Assembly: GCA_021775655.1 (NCBI GenBank)
Contig: JAJFHK010000247.1
Coordinates: 1-12,264, forward strand
Direction: 5' to 3'
Length of the DNA: 12,264 nucleotides
Source of the DNA: Filomicrobium sp.
GTDB taxonomy: Bacteria > Pseudomonadota > Alphaproteobacteria > Rhizobiales > Hyphomicrobiaceae
Shown here: positions 1 to 7,152 of the stretch, one piece after another
How positions within the stretch are numbered: the first letter of the stretch is position 1
Layout of the letters: the number at the start of each line of letters is the position of its first letter
Program-made: the position numbers and the translations under genes
The notes under the pieces: model-generated
What the model saw: only the letters and a program-made list of their open reading frames with translations
Database searches by the model: none
Told to the model about the DNA's origin: nothing

Positions 1-2541
1 CAGCATGAGGACGCGGCTTCCCAGCTCTTCGCTCCATTTGTCCCCTAGAAGTGCGACTGCCTCGTCACGGAAGGTCATGACGCATGAGGGTTCGAGACCG
101 ATCACGTAACCACCGTTGTCTAGCGTCGGACGGATGGCGGCGATGGTGCGGCCCAGTTCCTTTCTGGCTTCGTCGGCGAGACCTGCCGAAAAGAAGGTTC
201 GACCGCAGCACAATGGACGACTTCCGTCCTCATCTGCGGGAGTTGCGTGAGCAAACTCGATGCCGGCGCGGTGAAGAACCGTCTCGGTTGCGCGCAGATT
301 TTCCGGCTCGAAATAGCGGTTGAATGTATCGGCAAAGAGCAGCGCTTTGGCGTGTTGCTTGCCCGATTTGGCAGACGGTGAGCGGTATGGCGCGTGATGC
401 CATTTTGGCAGTCTGCGGTTTGCGCTGAGGCCAATCATCCAGTCGGAAAGCGCAGCGGCGCCCGGCAACTTGTCGCGCAGGTTCATGGCCCAGGGCGCAT
501 GCGAGGCTGCATAAGCATAGCGCGGGAGGTAGGCAACAAAGCGGTCGCGCAAAGATACGCCATGCTCCTTTGCTCGTTTGGAAAGCACCTCGATCTTCAT
601 CTTCGCCATGTCAACGCCGGTCGGGCATTCTCGCCGACAAGCCTTGCAGGAAACGCAAAGTGAAAGCGTTTCAGCCATCTGGTCGGACGCGAGAGCATCA
701 GGGCCGAGTTGGCCGGACATTGCGAGTCGGAGCGTATTCGCACGACCGCGCACGACGTCACGCTCATTCATAGTTACGCGATACGAAGGGCACATAACTC
801 CCTCGTGCGTCTTGCGGCAGGCGCCGTTGTTGTTGCACATTTCGACGGCGCCCTGGAATCCTCGACCAGAACCATAGTTGCCCTTCCAGTCGAATACCGT
901 TTCGAATTCGGGCACACGGTAGCCGGGGCCGTAGCGCAGGAAGGCGCGGTCATTCATTCGCGGGGCGCGGACGATCTTTCCGGGATTGAGTGTTCCACTT
1001 GGGTCGAGCCGGTCCTTGACCCATTCGAAGCTCTCGACCATGCGGTCGCCGAACATCGTACGATGGAATTCGGAGCGTGCGATGCCGTCGCCGTGCTCAC
1101 CAGAGTGGGAGCCCTTGTACTCGCGCACCATCTCGAAGGCCTCTTCGGCAATGGACCGCATCGCATTGAGGTCGGCATCAAGCTTCAGGTTAAGCACAGG
1201 GCGCACGTGCAAAGTGCCGACAGAAGCGTGTGCGTACCAGGTGCCGTCAGTGCCGTACTTTTTGAAGATTCCTGTGAGCCGGTCGGTATACTCCGCCAGA
1301 TCCTTCAAATGAACAGCACAGTCCTCGACGAACGAAACGGGCTTGCCCTCCGACTTCATCGACATGACGATGTTAAGGCCCTGTTTTCTGACCTCGATAA
1401 TCTTGGACTGGAATTCAGGATCGGTGGCCTTGACGACGCCGCCTTCCTTTTTACCCGGATCGCCCCAGCGGAAACCAAGTTCAGCCATAAGATCGCCGAG
1501 CGCATCGAGGCGGCGCAGGTTCTCGTTCTGATCCGGTTCGGCGAATTCAACGATGAGCAGTGCTGCGGGATTGCCTCTGACGAAAGCGTCGACGACTGGT
1601 CGGAACATGGCAATGTCGCGGCCAAGCCGGATTATGTTTGAATCGACCAATTCAACCGCCGTCGGGTCGAGCTTGACGATATGCTGGGCGGCGTCCATCG
1701 CCTCGTAAAACGTCGGGAAGTGGCACACGCCAAGAACCTTCTGACCCAACACGGGTGACAATTTCAGTTTGATCCGCTCGCTTACTGCAAGTGTTCCTTC
1801 CGAACCGACAAGTAGGTGTGAGAGATTATTGCCAGCATTATTGGGCAGCAGGGCATCGATGTTGTACCCGCCGACGCGCCGGATCACGTTGGGAAAGCGT
1901 TCGCGGATTTCGGCTTCCTGACGTCGACCGAGGTCAAGCAGATCGTCAACAAGATCCGCCGGCATGCCGTTTGGTGCATCTGGCATGATGTTGCCAAAGT
2001 GTGCGCGCGAACCATCCGCCAGTAATGCATCCACTGCCAACACGTTATCACGGGATGTTCCGTATCGAATGGATCGCGAGCCACATGAATTGTTGGCGGT
2101 CATCCCGCCGATGGTAGCGCGCGAGCCGGTCGACACATCGACCGGGTACCACAGCCCGTGAGGTTTCAAAGCGGCATTGAGGTGGTCGAGGACGAGGCCA
2201 GGTTGCACTTCAGCAATACCAGCATCGCTATCGACGTCATGTATTGCGTTCAGATGGCGGGAAAAGTCGATTACGACGGCTTGGTTGACCGTCTGTCCGC
2301 ATTGCGATGTCCCGCCGCCCCGCGGCAGGATTGGAACACCTTCTTCTCTCGCAATCGCTAGAGTTGCCTCAACATCGGCAAAGGTTTTTGGGATGACCAC
2401 ACCCAGCGGCATCATCTGGTAGATCGAAGCATCAGTCGCGTAGCGGGCGCGCGTGAAGGCGTCGAACATGACTTCGCCTTCAAGCTCCCGGGCAAGCTTC
2501 TTCTCCAGCCCAAGAGCCGCATCTACCGTCTGAACCGCCAT
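1..2541 (-). CDS. FAD-linked D-2-hydroxyacid dehydrogenase with fused 4Fe-4S and CCG domains (YdiJ/GlcD-type), 3' end outside window
   Basis: Reading the minus strand from the ATG at 2541 gives 847 uninterrupted codons to the window edge, so the C-terminus is missing. An FAD-binding PCMH domain lies at about residues 45-260, with the phosphate-binding PRGGGTS at 73-79 and SEGTLA near 247-252. An FAD-oxidase C-terminal domain follows (about 265-525), with HVRP at 445-448 and the GEHGDG metal/substrate motif at 481-486. Next is a ferredoxin-like region with two cysteine sets (C569, C575, C584; then C629, C632, C635, C639-P640), fitting two 4Fe-4S clusters. The last visible part begins a GlpC-type CCG domain (LCCG at 777-780). 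Known relatives include E. coli YdiJ, about 1,018 residues from memory, which oxidises D-2-hydroxyglutarate; other relatives use D-lactate or glycolate. A GAGG ribosome site lies 7 nt before the chosen start. It is divergent from the TRAP operon, suggesting it oxidises the imported acid and passes electrons to the respiratory chain. Family is firm; substrate is inference. Confidence 0.93.
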   Translation of the reverse strand, partial: MAVQTVDAALGLEKKLARELEGEVMFDAFTRARYATDASIYQMMPLGVVIPKTFADVEATLAIAREEGVPILPRGGGTSQCGQTVNQAVVIDFSRHLNAIHDVDSDAGIAEVQPGLVLDHLNAALKPHGLWYPVDVSTGSRATIGGMTANNSCGSRSIRYGTSRDNVLAVDALLADGSRAHFGNIMPDAPNGMPADLVDDLLDLGRRQEAEIRERFPNVIRRVGGYNIDALLPNNAGNNLSHLLVGSEGTLAVSERIKLKLSPVLGQKVLGVCHFPTFYEAMDAAQHIVKLDPTAVELVDSNIIRLGRDIAMFRPVVDAFVRGNPAALLIVEFAEPDQNENLRRLDALGDLMAELGFRWGDPGKKEGGVVKATDPEFQSKIIEVRKQGLNIVMSMKSEGKPVSFVEDCAVHLKDLAEYTDRLTGIFKKYGTDGTWYAHASVGTLHVRPVLNLKLDADLNAMRSIAEEAFEMVREYKGSHSGEHGDGIARSEFHRTMFGDRMVESFEWVKDRLDPSGTLNPGKIVRAPRMNDRAFLRYGPGYRVPEFETVFDWKGNYGSGRGFQGAVEMCNNNGACRKTHEGVMCPSYRVTMNERDVVRGRANTLRLAMSGQLGPDALASDQMAETLSLCVSCKACRRECPTGVDMAKMKIEVLSKRAKEHGVSLRDRFVAYLPRYAYAASHAPWAMNLRDKLPGAAALSDWMIGLSANRRLPKWHHAPYRSPSAKSGKQHAKALLFADTFNRYFEPENLRATETVLHRAGIEFAHATPADEDGSRPLCCGRTFFSAGLADEARKELGRTIAAIRPTLDNGGYVIGLEPSCVMTFRDEAVALLGDKWSEELGSRVLML

Positions 2542-2559
2542 TGACAAGCCTCGCCCATG

Positions 2560-2574
2560 TGTATTCAAAATACA
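2560..2574. promoter_or_regulatory. 15-bp palindrome, candidate operator in the divergent promoter region
   Basis: The site is TGTATTCAAAATACA: perfect 6-bp arms (TGTATT/AATACA) around a 3-bp centre. It sits 18 bp upstream of the dehydrogenase start and 222 bp upstream of dctP. The GTAT...ATAC pattern resembles operators of FCD-type GntR regulators, which commonly control carboxylate catabolism, but no such regulator gene is in the window. A TTGACA hexamer on the plus strand (2541-2546) lies just beside it, without a convincing -10 at standard spacing. On the minus strand a weak TTGCCT/TATGTA pair with an 18-bp spacer would place its -10 box inside the palindrome. The sequence symmetry is seen; its regulatory role is inferred. 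Confidence 0.45.
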
Positions 2575-2796
2575 TAATTACGAATTCGCCGCAGAGGCAA
2601 GGGCGTAAGGTCTTCGGGCGAATTCTCCCGATTTCCTACTGGCACCCGACCTCAACCCTGATGTGCAGGTGAGGCCTGCACACCTTGATGGCACGGCTTG
2701 CTGTTGGAAGTTCGGGGTGCAAAAGAGCGACGAAGTAACGTAAGAAGATGACAAGATCGAAAACGATCGGCCCATAACCAACGGGAGGAATACCAA
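2575..2796 (+). other. Long non-coding upstream region / probable leader of dctP with inverted repeats
   Basis: No supportable gene lies here. The stretch contains a perfect 8-bp inverted repeat, TGTGCAGG (2662-2669) and CCTGCACA (2675-2682), around a 5-nt loop. A smaller GATCG-AAAA-CGATC stem (2755-2768) lies just before the dctP ribosome site GGGAGG (2783-2788). No T-run follows the first hairpin, so it does not look like a terminator. It could be an operator or a structured 5' leader. I do not recognise a known riboswitch in it. Confidence 0.35.
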
Positions 2797-3774
2797 ATGA
2801 AACGCACCGTATTGCTAGCCACGGCCACGATTGTGGCATCGCTTGCCACACCGGCGCTCGCCGAGAAACTCGTTTTGAAATTCGGCCACGTCGGCAAGCC
2901 CGGCTCGCTCTTCGAAACGAGTGTCAATGAATTCGCCCGCTGCGCGAATGATGCACTCGGAGACAAAGCTGAAGTACAGACCTTCGGTTCGTCGCAGCTC
3001 GGCAAGGACAAAGAACTTCTGCAAAAGCTGAAGCTCGGCCAGATTTCTTTCTCGCTGCCATCGTCAGTGATGTCCTCGGTCACCGACGAATTCGGTGTAT
3101 TCGAGATGCCCTATATCATCAAGGATCGCGACCATATGCGCCGCGTTCAAGGAAAGATGATGGATAGCGTCTTCCAGCCTGCGGTTGCAGCAAAGGGCTA
3201 TGAAATCATCGGCTTGATGGAAAACGGTTTCCGCAACATTACGAACAACACGCGCCCGGTGAACAAGCCCGAAGACCTCGCCGGAATCAAGCTGCGCACA
3301 CCGAAAGGTGCTTGGCGCGTGAAGATGTTCAAGCTTTACGGCGCGAACCCTACTCCGATGGCATTCTCGGAAGTGTTCACCGCTCTCAAAACAGGTGTGA
3401 TCGACGGACAGGAAAATCCATACGCGCAGATCTGGTCGGCCAAATTCCAGGAAGTTCAAAAATACCTGTCGGTTACCGGGCACGTTTACACGCCAGCCTA
3501 CGTGTTGGTGGCAAAGGAACACTTCGCCAAGCTACCTGCGGACGTCCAGGCGGCGCTCAAGCAGTGCGGCAAGGACAGCCAGGACTTTGTCTATAAGGAA
3601 GCGGCAAGGCTTGAAGAAGATCTTCTGGGCAAGCTGAAAGCTGGCGGGATCGCGGTGAATACTGCCGATAAGGACGCGTTCATTGCCGCCTCCAAGCCAA
3701 TCTACGAGGAATTTGCATCGTCCGTAAAAGGCGGCCAGGAACTCATCGATACGGTGCAATCATTGGCAAAGTAA
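2797..3774 (+). CDS. dctP: TRAP transporter periplasmic solute-binding protein (DctP family)
   Basis: This 325-residue protein is the extracytoplasmic receptor that captures a carboxylate and delivers it to the DctQM membrane complex. A Sec signal peptide is clear: basic MKR, a hydrophobic core and an ALA cleavage site after residue 22. The mature part has the DctP fold signatures: FGHVGKPGS near 30-37, SSQLGKDKELL at 65-75, and GIKLRTP with Arg167, which aligns by motif with the carboxylate-clamping arginine of SiaP (Arg147). Arg146 (NGFRNI) and Asn207 (GQENP) match the other usual ligand contacts. Two cysteines, C49 and C257, are the only ones in the mature protein and could form a disulfide. 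GGGAGG sits 8 nt before the ATG. It is first in the dctP-dctQ-dctM order. The clamp supports an organic acid ligand but does not identify it. Confidence 0.96.
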   Translation: MKRTVLLATATIVASLATPALAEKLVLKFGHVGKPGSLFETSVNEFARCANDALGDKAEVQTFGSSQLGKDKELLQKLKLGQISFSLPSSVMSSVTDEFGVFEMPYIIKDRDHMRRVQGKMMDSVFQPAVAAKGYEIIGLMENGFRNITNNTRPVNKPEDLAGIKLRTPKGAWRVKMFKLYGANPTPMAFSEVFTALKTGVIDGQENPYAQIWSAKFQEVQKYLSVTGHVYTPAYVLVAKEHFAKLPADVQAALKQCGKDSQDFVYKEAARLEEDLLGKLKAGGIAVNTADKDAFIAASKPIYEEFASSVKGGQELIDTVQSLAK

Positions 3775-3816
3775 GCGGGCCAAACAAGACAGTTACTTTC
3801 TACCGATAAACATTGC

Positions 3817-3846
3817 AGCAGGCCGGCCTAGCGCTGGCCTGCTTTT
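3817..3846 (+). terminator. Terminator-like hairpin between dctP and dctQ (attenuator or mRNA-stabilising stem)
   Basis: Arms AGCAGGCC (3817-3824) and GGCCTGCT (3836-3843) pair perfectly. Three further inner pairs (one G-U) give an 11-bp stem with a 5-nt loop, followed by a short T-run ending at 3846. It lies 42 bp after the dctP stop and 66 bp before the dctQ ATG. Because dctQM would otherwise be co-transcribed, partial termination or 3'-end protection of dctP mRNA here would raise the receptor-to-permease ratio. The T-run is only four bases, so read-through is expected. Confidence 0.6.
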
Positions 3847-3911
3847 CGGGCCTAAACCGCCGGGCCCTTCTCCCACACAGCAACCTTGTGAACTGCGGAG
3901 TTCCTCGCCCC

Positions 3912-4454
3912 ATGCTCGCACCGCTTAGAAACCTGCTTGAGAGCGTTCTCGAATGGGTTGTCATATTTCTCATGGTGATACTCACGATCATCGTAATCGT
4001 CGCTGTGATGTTCCGCATCGCTGGCGATTCGCTTTCCTGGTACGACGAGGTGGCCGCGATTTGTCTGTCATGGGTCACGTACTACGGCGCGGCACTCGCG
4101 GCACTCAAACGGCGGCACATCGGGTTTGACTCGGTCCTGCTCGCACTCCCGCTTTATCCGCGCATGACAGCGCTTATCATCGCGGAGATTTTCGTGATCG
4201 GCTTTTTTGCCATCATGGCTTGGGCGGGCCTGGAAGTGCTGCAGGTCCTGCAGGGCGATTACCTTGTTTCTTTGACTTGGGTGCCTATTCAAGTCACGCA
4301 ATCGGTCATTCCCATTGGAGCAGTGCTGTTTATTATTTGCGAGCTTTTGAGCCTGCCGGAATACTGGCGAATGACTGCTCAGGGCAAATCCCTGGAACAC
4401 GCCGAGATCGAAGAAGAAGTCGAATCAGAACTTAAAAAGGCGGGGGCGACCTAA
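3912..4454 (+). CDS. dctQ: TRAP transporter small membrane subunit (DctQ family)
   Basis: This 180-residue protein is the small integral membrane subunit that partners DctM and docks the loaded DctP. Four hydrophobic segments are visible at about 13-36, 43-65, 85-108 and 126-147, the standard DctQ topology. Family signatures include the W43/E46 region at the start of helix 2, W54 with G59, and the basic RRHIGFD at 67-73. The tail is charged and cytoplasmic in style. The reading frame is open further upstream to a TTG at 3813, but that would lie inside the terminator-like hairpin and add a non-family, non-helical extension. The ATG at 3912 places helix 1 normally, with GGAG 11 nt upstream. It is followed by dctM after only 3 nt, implying translational coupling. 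Confidence 0.93.
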   Translation: MLAPLRNLLESVLEWVVIFLMVILTIIVIVAVMFRIAGDSLSWYDEVAAICLSWVTYYGAALAALKRRHIGFDSVLLALPLYPRMTALIIAEIFVIGFFAIMAWAGLEVLQVLQGDYLVSLTWVPIQVTQSVIPIGAVLFIICELLSLPEYWRMTAQGKSLEHAEIEEEVESELKKAGAT

Positions 4455-4457
4455 GCG

Positions 4458-5738
4458 ATGCTGATAGCTCTCTGCTTCATAACGCTCCTAATTCTCATCT
4501 GCATCAATGTGCCTATCGCAGTTGGACTGGCCATCGCGGCGATCGTCGGATTGCTGGCAACCGAAGGTACGTCAAGTCTCGTCACCGTCGCGCTCGACAT
4601 GTACGATGGTTCGACGAAGTTCGCCCTCATTGCCATTCCAATGTTCGTCTTGGCAGGCGCATTGATGAACGCTGGCGGGATAACTGACCGCTTGATCAAT
4701 TTCGTATCGGCCCTCATCGGCTTCGTGCGCGGCGGGCTAGCCATGGTCAACATCGGCGTGTCACTGTTCTTCGCCGAGATCTCGGGTTCAGCCGTTGCCG
4801 ACGTCGCAGCGCTGGGCTCGGTCCTCATTCCGCAGATGAAGAAGCGAGGCTACTCGGCGCCATTTGCTGCTGCGGTCACATCGTCTTCAGCCTCGCTTGC
4901 GATCATTATCCCGCCCTCGATTCCGATGATCGTCTACGCCACGTCCGCCAACACTTCTGTTGAGCAACTGTTCGTCGCCGGCGTCGTACCGGGATTACTC
5001 GGTGCGGCCGGGTTGATGTTTGTGGCCTATTTATTTGCTTTGAAATACGACCTGCCGGTGGAAGAGGCTTTCAATACCAAGCAGGTCTTCACGACGTTTA
5101 TGGACGCCTTGCCGGCCTTTTCTCTGCCGTTCATTATTCTTGGCGGCATCTTCGGAGGCTGGGTGACCGCAACGGAGGCCGCAGGCCTTGCGGTGATCGC
5201 CGCCCTTGTCGTTGGTGCGTGGTATGGCGAGTTCGACTTCCGTCATCTACGGCGGGCCATGCTCGATGGTGGTATGCAAACAGCCGTCGTCATGCTTCTC
5301 GTTGCAGCAAGCGTGCTTATGGGTGGTTTCCTAACGCGTGCCCAGGTGCCGCAACAGATTGCCCAGAGCATTCTTGACCTGACGACCAACCAATACGCGA
5401 TCCTCGCGATCCTAAACGTGTTCTTCCTGGTCATCGGCTTCTTCCTGCACTCGGTCGCCGCGATCATTCTTGTTATTCCAATCGTCATTCCCCTGATAGA
5501 AGCTGCGGGCATCGATCCGATACACTTCGGGCTTGTCGTCACACTCAATCTCGCGATCGGTCAGCAAACGCCACCGGTCGCAAGCGTGCTGATTACGTCA
5601 TGTGCAGTGGCGAGAGCGAACATCTGGGACGTGTCGAAGATCAACATCTATTTTGTTGCGGTGCTGTTCGCTGTGTTGATGTTGTGCACCTACGTCCCCG
5701 TGGTGCCTATGTTCCTCGTCGAGTATTTTTACCGATGA
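4458..5738 (+). CDS. dctM: TRAP transporter large permease subunit (DctM family)
   Basis: This 426-residue polytopic protein is the large subunit that forms the sodium-driven transport path in TRAP systems. It is hydrophobic throughout, with roughly a dozen membrane segments. Diagnostic motifs are visible: AIPMFVLAGALM at 59-70, the GSAVADVAALGSVLIPQM block at 110-127, the hairpin IIPPSIPMIVY at 150-160, its pseudo-repeat TATEAAGLAV at 237-246, and GQQTPPVASVL at 368-378. Length is normal for the family. It starts 3 nt after the dctQ stop. Together with dctP and dctQ it completes a full three-component importer with no frameshift or missing subunit. Substrate choice is set mainly by DctP, so it cannot be read here. 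Confidence 0.96.
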   Translation: MLIALCFITLLILICINVPIAVGLAIAAIVGLLATEGTSSLVTVALDMYDGSTKFALIAIPMFVLAGALMNAGGITDRLINFVSALIGFVRGGLAMVNIGVSLFFAEISGSAVADVAALGSVLIPQMKKRGYSAPFAAAVTSSSASLAIIIPPSIPMIVYATSANTSVEQLFVAGVVPGLLGAAGLMFVAYLFALKYDLPVEEAFNTKQVFTTFMDALPAFSLPFIILGGIFGGWVTATEAAGLAVIAALVVGAWYGEFDFRHLRRAMLDGGMQTAVVMLLVAASVLMGGFLTRAQVPQQIAQSILDLTTNQYAILAILNVFFLVIGFFLHSVAAIILVIPIVIPLIEAAGIDPIHFGLVVTLNLAIGQQTPPVASVLITSCAVARANIWDVSKINIYFVAVLFAVLMLCTYVPVVPMFLVEYFYR

Positions 5739-5804
5739 GGTGTGAACCAGCGCGACAGGCTAAAGCGTTGGCTCGTTGCGCGTTTGTAGGCAAAGGATAC
5801 TGAT

Positions 5805-7004
5805 ATGTCCGGGCCGCTTGCGGGATGCCGGGTCATCGAACTGGCACACATCATGGCGGGGCCTGTCGCCGGCCTAATGTTGGCCGACATGGGCGCCGAT
5901 GTCATAAAGGTCGAAAAGCGCAACGGCGATGATACGCGCCGTTTCGTGCCACCAACGATCAATGGCGAGAGCGCCGCGTTCATGATGATGAACCGCAACA
6001 AGCGCGGCATCGTGCTTGATCTCAAGTCCGACTCAGGCAGGGTCGCGCTTTTACGACTTGTGCGTGATGCGGATGTGCTGATCGAAAACTACCGGCTCGG
6101 AACAATGGAAAAGTTGGGTCTGGGCTACGACAGCCTGGCCGAAGTCAACCCTGGCCTCATCTATTGCGAAGTGTCCGGGTTCGGGCGCACCGGACCATAC
6201 GCCCATCGCGGCGGCTTCGATCTTATCGCGCAGGGAATGTCGGGACTGATGTCGATCACGGGTGAAGGACCTGGACGCGAACCCGTCAAAGTCGGCGCGC
6301 CTGTCTCGGACATCACCGCGGGAATCGTCGCCGCGATGGGGATTTCGGCTGCCTATGCGCACAAGCTGAAGACCGGAGAAGGGCAGAAGGTCGATACATC
6401 ACTGTTCGAAGCTGCAATCACGCACACCTATTGGCAATCGGCGATCGCATTCGCCACAGGTGAGGCTCCCCATGCAATGGGATCGGCACATCCGCTCAAC
6501 GCGCCATATCAAGCTTTCAGGACAGCCGACGGCTGGATCAATATCGGCGCTGCTAATCAGACGAATTGGGAGCGGACGCTAACGCTGATCGGGGCACCTG
6601 AACTCAATGATGATCCCCGCTTCTCATCGAATGCCGTACGTATCCAGAACCGGGAAGTATTGGCAGATTTGCTGAACGAAATCGTGCAGCACAAGACCAC
6701 AGCCGAGTGGATTGCGATCTTTGAAGAGGGTGGTGTTCCAGCAGGGCCCGTGCTGACGGTCACAGAAATGCATGCCGACCCGCAAGCCTTATACCGGGAA
6801 ATGATCGTATCGACGGAGCATCCCCGTGCCGGCATGGTCAAGACAATCGGGCATCCAGTCAAGTTCTCGAAAACACCCGGCGGCGTGAAGTCGCCGGCTC
6901 CGCTGATGGGGCAACATACACGCGAAGTTCTCAAGGAAGCAGGTTTTGGTTCCGATGAAATCGATGCCATGATCGCCAGCGGTGCAGTTGTCGCAGCTGA
7001 ATAA
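5805..7004 (+). CDS. Class III CoA-transferase (CaiB/BaiF family)
   Basis: This 399-residue cytoplasmic enzyme is predicted to move CoA between carboxylic acids. The N-terminal GCRVIELAHIMAGP (7-20) and LADMGADVIKVEK (26-38) are classic family signatures. NRNKRGIVLDLK (63-74), LIENYRLGTMEKLGLGY (92-108) and GFGRTGPYAHRGGFDLIAQ (125-143) follow. Asp169 in GAPVSDITAG falls exactly where formyl-CoA transferase has its catalytic aspartate, so the protein is probably active. AAGGA lies 7 nt before the ATG. The gap from dctM is 66 bp with no terminator, so it is probably the last gene of the TRAP operon. The inferred job is CoA activation of the imported acid or of its oxidation product, perhaps with succinyl-CoA or acetyl-CoA as donor. 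Relatives act on oxalate, carnitine, itaconate/mesaconate, glutarate and aromatic succinates, so the exact reaction is open. Confidence 0.95.
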   Translation: MSGPLAGCRVIELAHIMAGPVAGLMLADMGADVIKVEKRNGDDTRRFVPPTINGESAAFMMMNRNKRGIVLDLKSDSGRVALLRLVRDADVLIENYRLGTMEKLGLGYDSLAEVNPGLIYCEVSGFGRTGPYAHRGGFDLIAQGMSGLMSITGEGPGREPVKVGAPVSDITAGIVAAMGISAAYAHKLKTGEGQKVDTSLFEAAITHTYWQSAIAFATGEAPHAMGSAHPLNAPYQAFRTADGWINIGAANQTNWERTLTLIGAPELNDDPRFSSNAVRIQNREVLADLLNEIVQHKTTAEWIAIFEEGGVPAGPVLTVTEMHADPQALYREMIVSTEHPRAGMVKTIGHPVKFSKTPGGVKSPAPLMGQHTREVLKEAGFGSDEIDAMIASGAVVAAE

Positions 7005-7142
7005 CCCCGAAACGCCCGAGCACCCCCAGTGTCCTTAAGTTGCAACGCCATCCAGTCCTCGTTGCCAAATCGCACTGCGCCTTATTCCAGAGCGTCGTGC
7101 ATCGCGGTATCCATAAGCAGCACTAGTGAAATCGACGCCCCC

Positions 7143-7147
7143 AAGGA
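7143..7147 (+). promoter_or_regulatory. Ribosome-binding site that fixes the acyltransferase start
   Basis: AAGGA lies 5 nt upstream of the ATG at 7153. The in-frame GTG at 7126 would only add nine residues and has no comparable site, so 7153 is preferred. Confidence 0.6.
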
Positions 7148-7152
7148 CGTTA

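Noticed and set aside
709..1641. A 310-codon plus-strand open reading frame
   Set aside because: It lies wholly antisense to the FAD/Fe-S dehydrogenase, whose motifs are unmistakable on the other strand, and its translation shows no family signature.
3813..3911. Extending dctQ upstream to a TTG at 3813 or a GTG at 3888
   Set aside because: The extension crosses the terminator-like hairpin, has no good ribosome site and adds sequence before the usual first helix.
6557..7075. A 172-codon minus-strand open reading frame over the end of the CoA-transferase gene
   Set aside because: It is antisense to a clearly coding region, with no recognisable domain or ribosome site.
7005..7152. Short palindromes GTTGCAAC (7039-7046) and CACTAGTG (7121-7128) in the gap before the acyltransferase gene
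   Set aside because: Eight-base palindromes are expected by chance at this scale, and no repeat or promoter pattern supports them.
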